This document shows, piece by piece, positions 30,760 to 33,614 of a stretch of 33,614 nt of DNA. The DNA comes from Patescibacteria group bacterium (GTDB taxonomy: Bacteria > Patescibacteriota > Patescibacteriia > XYB2-FULL-38-15): assembly GCA_018818855.1 (NCBI GenBank), contig JAHIRI010000076.1, positions 1 through 33,614 of the forward strand, in the 5' to 3' direction. The position numbers and the translations under genes were made by a program. Positions within the stretch are counted from its first letter, which is position 1. Every line of letters begins with the position of its first letter. The notes beneath the pieces are model-generated. The model had not been told where the DNA came from. It ran no database searches and saw nothing but the letters and a program-made list of their open reading frames with translations.

Positions 30760-31119
30760 CTATTTTTTTTCATCAGTCATCTGCTGGCCGTTGTTTTCCG
30801 TCTCGTCTTTCATGGCCACAGTCCTGACGACTTTTGTAATATTTCTTTCAATTTTTTCTATTTTAATCGTCATCTGAAAAATAATATAGAAAATCAAAAC
30901 GATCGAAAGATAAACAACAAGATCAGCCCCGCGGCCCACACCGACAAGATCTGCCATGAAGCTCGTAGTATCGGGCAACAAAATTATTATTCCCACTACA
31001 AACCAAAATCCGATCCAAAAAAATAAATCTCTAGATGTTAAAATCCCCTGCCGCCACTTTATAACCACGCGGTAGATGATTAACAAAATCAAAAAACTCA
31101 AAAGATACTGGATGAACAT
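30760..31119 (-). CDS. DUF2304 small membrane protein
   Basis: A 119-residue protein with three hydrophobic segments (LLSFLILLIIYRVVI; LFFWIGFWFVVGIIILL; LVVYLSIVLIFYIIFQ), a short GRGADL motif before the last, and a charged C-terminal coil (IKIEKIERNITKVVR). This matches DUF2304, which is usually found next to polyprenyl-phosphate glycosyltransferases, as here (8 bp after the DPM1-like gene). It may flip or hold the lipid-linked sugar; this is unproven. Confidence 0.82.
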   Translation of the reverse strand: MFIQYLLSFLILLIIYRVVIKWRQGILTSRDLFFWIGFWFVVGIIILLPDTTSFMADLVGVGRGADLVVYLSIVLIFYIIFQMTIKIEKIERNITKVVRTVAMKDETENNGQQMTDEKK

Positions 31120-31126
31120 ATAAAAA

Positions 31127-31792
31127 TTACTTTATATTTTTTCCTAAGAATAAATCAAATAAAATTTTCAAATAATCAGGCAATCTCTGACCGCGCCGAA
31201 TTTGAGGCGAAAAATATTTAACCGTTACCGGCACTTCCTCATAGCGTAAACTATGCCGTCCGATTTTTTCTAAAATTTCCGAGGCGTGCGCCATGCGATT
31301 TTGCTCAATCGTAATTTTTTTTGCCGCCTCGCGAGAAAAAGCCCTAAATCCGTTATGCGTATCCGACAATTTTAGACCCGAAGTCATTCTAGTGAAAATT
31401 GTTGCCCCCCTCAAAAAAAACTTTTTAATCGGCGGGATTTCAGACTTCAAAAATCGAGCTCCCAAAACAACGTCTGCCCGGCCTTCTCTCACCGGCTGAA
31501 TAACATGAGCGATTTCTTCAGCGACAAATTGTCCGTCCGCGTCATAAGTCACAACAACATCAGCTCCGCGAAGAAGGGCTACTCTTTTCCCGGTTTCCAG
31601 CGCCGCGCCCTGGCCGCGATTTAAAAAATGAGAACAGACAACCGCGCCCGCTCTTTTCGCGTGTTCAATGGTGTGATCAACCGAACCATCATCAACTACA
31701 ACCACTTCACTGACATATTTTTGCACTTCCATCACAACATCAGCGATCGTTCTTTCTTCGTTGTAAGCGGGAATTATCGCAATTGTTTTCAT
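31127..31792 (-). CDS. DPM1-like polyprenyl-phosphate glycosyltransferase (GT2)
   Basis: A 221-residue GT2 enzyme of the dolichol-phosphate mannosyltransferase type. TIAIIPAYNEERTIADVV and VVVDDGSVDHT open the fold; RGQGAALETGKR and the metal motif YDADGQF follow, then LSDTHNGFRAFSRE. No C-terminal membrane helices, so it is the soluble short form that pairs with a membrane partner such as the adjacent DUF2304. It would load a sugar onto undecaprenyl phosphate for the GT-C enzymes at 23-27 kb. The leader is a short-period repeat with no SD. Confidence 0.92.
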   Translation of the reverse strand: MKTIAIIPAYNEERTIADVVMEVQKYVSEVVVVDDGSVDHTIEHAKRAGAVVCSHFLNRGQGAALETGKRVALLRGADVVVTYDADGQFVAEEIAHVIQPVREGRADVVLGARFLKSEIPPIKKFFLRGATIFTRMTSGLKLSDTHNGFRAFSREAAKKITIEQNRMAHASEILEKIGRHSLRYEEVPVTVKYFSPQIRRGQRLPDYLKILFDLFLGKNIK

Positions 31793-31837
31793 ACCAAATT
31801 ACTAATTACTATTTACCAATTACTGATTACTCGATTT
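31793..31837. repeat. short-period TTACT/AATTACT leader repeat
   Basis: ATTACTAATTACTATTTACC and AATTACTGATTACT units fill the gap before the DPM1-like gene. The period is about 7 bases, similar in style to 7770-7811 and 8752-8792 but with a different unit. Confidence 0.45.
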
Positions 31838-32863
31838 TTATCTTTCATCAACCACGCCCTGCTGTCTAAGAAGCGGTTTATATGCCTGGGTATAATCAAT
31901 TGATTTTTGCAAGCCGTCTTCAAGCCGAACCAGCGGCACCCAGCCCAGCAATTCTTTCGCCCGACTTGTGTCAGGCAAACCCAGAGCGGTCATAAAGAGC
32001 AGCGGTTTTTCAAAAATCATTTTTGATTCCGAGCCGGTCATAGAAATGATTTTATTTGCTACATCCAAAATTTTCAAATCTTCATTACTCCCGAGATTTA
32101 TTGGACCAATATCAGACGGCGCGGCCATAAGTTTAATAAGTCCGGAAACAATATCATCAACATAACAAAGTGAAGTGGAAAAACTTTCATCACCGTAAAT
32201 TATCAAATCCTTATTATCCAGGGAATCAATAATAAAATCCGGAACCATTTCTCCATCAAATAATCTTTCGCGCGGGCCGTAAGTTCTGAAAATTCTCGCG
32301 ATCTTTGCATCAAGCCCGTGCATCTGGCGATACGTTTCAACCATTGTTTCGGCAAATCTTTTTCCTTCATCATAGGAACCGCGCGGCGTAAGATGATTAA
32401 CGCAACCAAGCGTATCTTCCTTAAAAGATTCTTTATCTTCCTGCCGCGGGCCATAAACCACAGACGATGAGGCATGAACAACTTTTGCTTTATACTTCGC
32501 CGCTAAATCCAAAACATTTTTCATTCCCACGGAGTTAGCTTCAAGTGTCGCCGCTTTAAATTTATCAAAATTTTTTGCTGAAGTTGGACAAGCTAAGTGA
32601 TAAATTTCAGCAATTCCTTGAAATTTCACTTTAAAACGCTCGAGCTCGGGAAGAGTTTCAAAATCAACAGGTTCACAAATATCGTGTCTAATAAAAACAA
32701 AATCCGGATGCTGGAGAAGAAAATCAATATTTGAAACATTGCCCGTAGAAAAATTATCTAAACAAATCACTCGACTGGTTTTAATTAATTTTTCACAAAG
32801 ATGCGAACCAATAAACCCCGCGCCGCCGGTTACCAGAATATTCTTTTTTTCAAGATTTTCCAT
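31838..32863 (-). CDS. SDR sugar-nucleotide epimerase/decarboxylase, UXS-like
   Basis: A 341-residue extended SDR enzyme. NAD-binding TGGAGFIGSHLCEK (12-25), substrate-side IYHLACPTSAKNF (87-99), ASSSVVYGPRQ, and the catalytic Y164-xxx-K168 in RGSYDEGKRFAET, then ARIFRTYGPRER. The ACP-S and RG-x-YDEGKR signatures are those of UDP-glucuronate decarboxylase (UDP-xylose synthase); a 4-epimerase of the same superfamily is the alternative. Heads the operon of DPM1-like, DUF2304, GT2 and two GT4 genes. The last residues (LLRQQGVVDER) look like a non-conserved tail. Confidence 0.88.
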   Translation of the reverse strand: MENLEKKNILVTGGAGFIGSHLCEKLIKTSRVICLDNFSTGNVSNIDFLLQHPDFVFIRHDICEPVDFETLPELERFKVKFQGIAEIYHLACPTSAKNFDKFKAATLEANSVGMKNVLDLAAKYKAKVVHASSSVVYGPRQEDKESFKEDTLGCVNHLTPRGSYDEGKRFAETMVETYRQMHGLDAKIARIFRTYGPRERLFDGEMVPDFIIDSLDNKDLIIYGDESFSTSLCYVDDIVSGLIKLMAAPSDIGPINLGSNEDLKILDVANKIISMTGSESKMIFEKPLLFMTALGLPDTSRAKELLGWVPLVRLEDGLQKSIDYTQAYKPLLRQQGVVDER

Positions 32864-32890
32864 ATTTATTTTTTTTATTTAAATCTTTAA

Positions 32891-33614
32891 TTACCTAATT
32901 ACCCCAACATTTACTCCTCCTCTAAAGTCCTGACCAAAAGCAAAAAACTCGCCGCGTAAATTTCCTTTGCTGTTGTAAACTTTAATATGCGGTCCGCCGC
33001 CCGGTCCGGCGCCCACAATAATTTCTGAAACCTTATCACCATCCAAATCTCCCAGGGTGAGCGTCACTCCACCGGCCAAATTGGCAAAGGGTGAAAACTT
33101 TAATTTCAAAGTCATATACTGACCATAAACTCTGACCTCGCCACTGCCACTCATCTTACTTACGGCTATCTCGGCAACCTTATCGCCATCAATATCACCA
33201 ACCGCCAAACGGACGCCGTTATTATACTCTTTCTCAAAAGCCAAAAATTGCGTGTTCAAATTTCCTTTGGAATCAAAAACTTTAATCATGGATTCTGAGC
33301 CATTACCAGGGGTAGTCACGATGTCGGCTCTGCCATCACCGTCAACATCGCCCACAGCGACATTTACTCCGCCGCGGAAAGTTGTGGTATAAGCCATAAA
33401 TCCTCCGATCGGCGTTCCATCCTGACGGAAAATTCTGACATGCGGCCCGCCGCCTGGTCCGGCACCAGTGACAATTTCACTTTTACCATCACCGTCAACA
33501 TCGCCCACAGCGACATTTACTCCGCCGCGGAAAGTTGTGGTATAAGCCATAAATCCTCCGATCGGCGTTCCATCCTGACGGAAAATTCTGACATGCGGCC
33601 CGCCGCCTGGTCCG
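32891..33614 (-). CDS. FG-GAP/VCBS repeat protein (partial, N-terminus beyond the window)
   Basis: The C-terminal part of a beta-propeller protein, reading open to the window edge; the true start lies outside. Repeats of about 51 residues alternate: an AVGDVDGDGKSEIVTGAGPGGG-like strand with a D-x-D-x-D-G calcium-binding loop, then HVRIFRQDGTPIGGFMAY. At least four blades are visible (DVDGDGKSE, DVDGDGRAD, DIDGDKVAE, DLDGDKVSE). It is probably secreted or displayed and may bind ligands or surfaces. It ends 27 bp before the UXS-like gene with no terminator. In-frame ATG at 33550 is internal and should not be taken as the start. Confidence 0.9.
   Translation of the reverse strand, partial: GPGGGPHVRIFRQDGTPIGGFMAYTTTFRGGVNVAVGDVDGDGKSEIVTGAGPGGGPHVRIFRQDGTPIGGFMAYTTTFRGGVNVAVGDVDGDGRADIVTTPGNGSESMIKVFDSKGNLNTQFLAFEKEYNNGVRLAVGDIDGDKVAEIAVSKMSGSGEVRVYGQYMTLKLKFSPFANLAGGVTLTLGDLDGDKVSEIIVGAGPGGGPHIKVYNSKGNLRGEFFAFGQDFRGGVNVGVIR
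33333..33614. repeat. exact 153-bp tandem repeat in the FG-GAP gene
   Basis: 33333-33461 and 33486-33614 are identical over 129 bases with a period of 153 bp (51 codons), and the second copy is cut by the window end. The more distant blades downstream of it in the gene have diverged, so this duplication is recent. Confidence 0.9.

Overview
The window reads as a piece of a genome from the Candidate Phyla Radiation (Patescibacteria), most likely Parcubacteria. The grounds are an AT-rich, tightly packed gene order, many genes without a Shine-Dalgarno (SD) sequence, a lipoprotein with an Asn/Thr/Val-rich linker, a MurG with a non-canonical glycine loop, and FG-GAP repeats and surface-sugar genes of the style common in that group. 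TGA behaves as a stop throughout, so the code is standard and not the Gracilibacteria/SR1 code. The presence of ribosomal protein L9 argues mildly against Microgenomates, which often lack it. No marker was compared with a database, so the phylum is an inference.

Layout. 0.1-1.3 kb: a family 4 glycosyltransferase. 1.4-2.3 kb: tRNA-Lys, then a GC-rich, self-contained gene for a small diguanylate cyclase (GGDEF). 2.3-8.6 kb, minus strand: one long transcription unit that begins with two unknown helical proteins, continues with Fe-S cluster assembly (iscU, a NifU-C/Nfu protein, iscS), then a small membrane protein and mraY-ftsW-murG. 8.7-9.1 kb: rpmA (L27). 9.1-12.2 kb: a C39-like lipoprotein, pyrG and rplI. 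12.3-12.6 kb: a cysteine-rich zinc-ribbon orphan. 12.7-15.2 kb: a carboxy-terminal processing protease and murA. 15.3-16.4 kb: a PEGA-domain membrane-anchored protein.

16.4-33.6 kb is a surface-polysaccharide locus. It holds dTDP-sugar synthesis (rmlA, rmlD, rmlB), a 3,4-ketoisomerase-like cupin, a second RmlC-like cupin, Nudix and HIT proteins, two large GT-C-like membrane proteins, two GT4 and two GT2 glycosyltransferases, a DUF2304 protein, a UXS-like SDR epimerase and, running off the end, an FG-GAP beta-propeller protein. The logic is: make dTDP-6-deoxy sugars and a UDP-sugar, assemble glycans on a lipid carrier, and export or attach them. Inside this locus sits a second GC-rich island (18.4-19.3 kb) with two unknown genes, its own promoter, a flanking inverted repeat and its own terminator.

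The most notable points are the two GC-rich cassettes. They share one plan: the upstream gene's terminator ends about 4-5 bp before a TTGACA promoter; strong SDs appear at the GGDEF gene and at the second gene of the 18.5 kb operon; the coding is GC-rich; and a nested hairpin terminator closes the unit. Next come several families of dispersed palindromic repeats that sit at gene 3' ends and supply stop codons. Others are possible leaderless promoters, a three-copy helical repeat upstream of the Fe-S operon, a missing canonical RmlC, and an exact 153-bp tandem repeat at the window edge. No non-coding gap exceeds 300 bases. No CRISPR array or transposase was seen.
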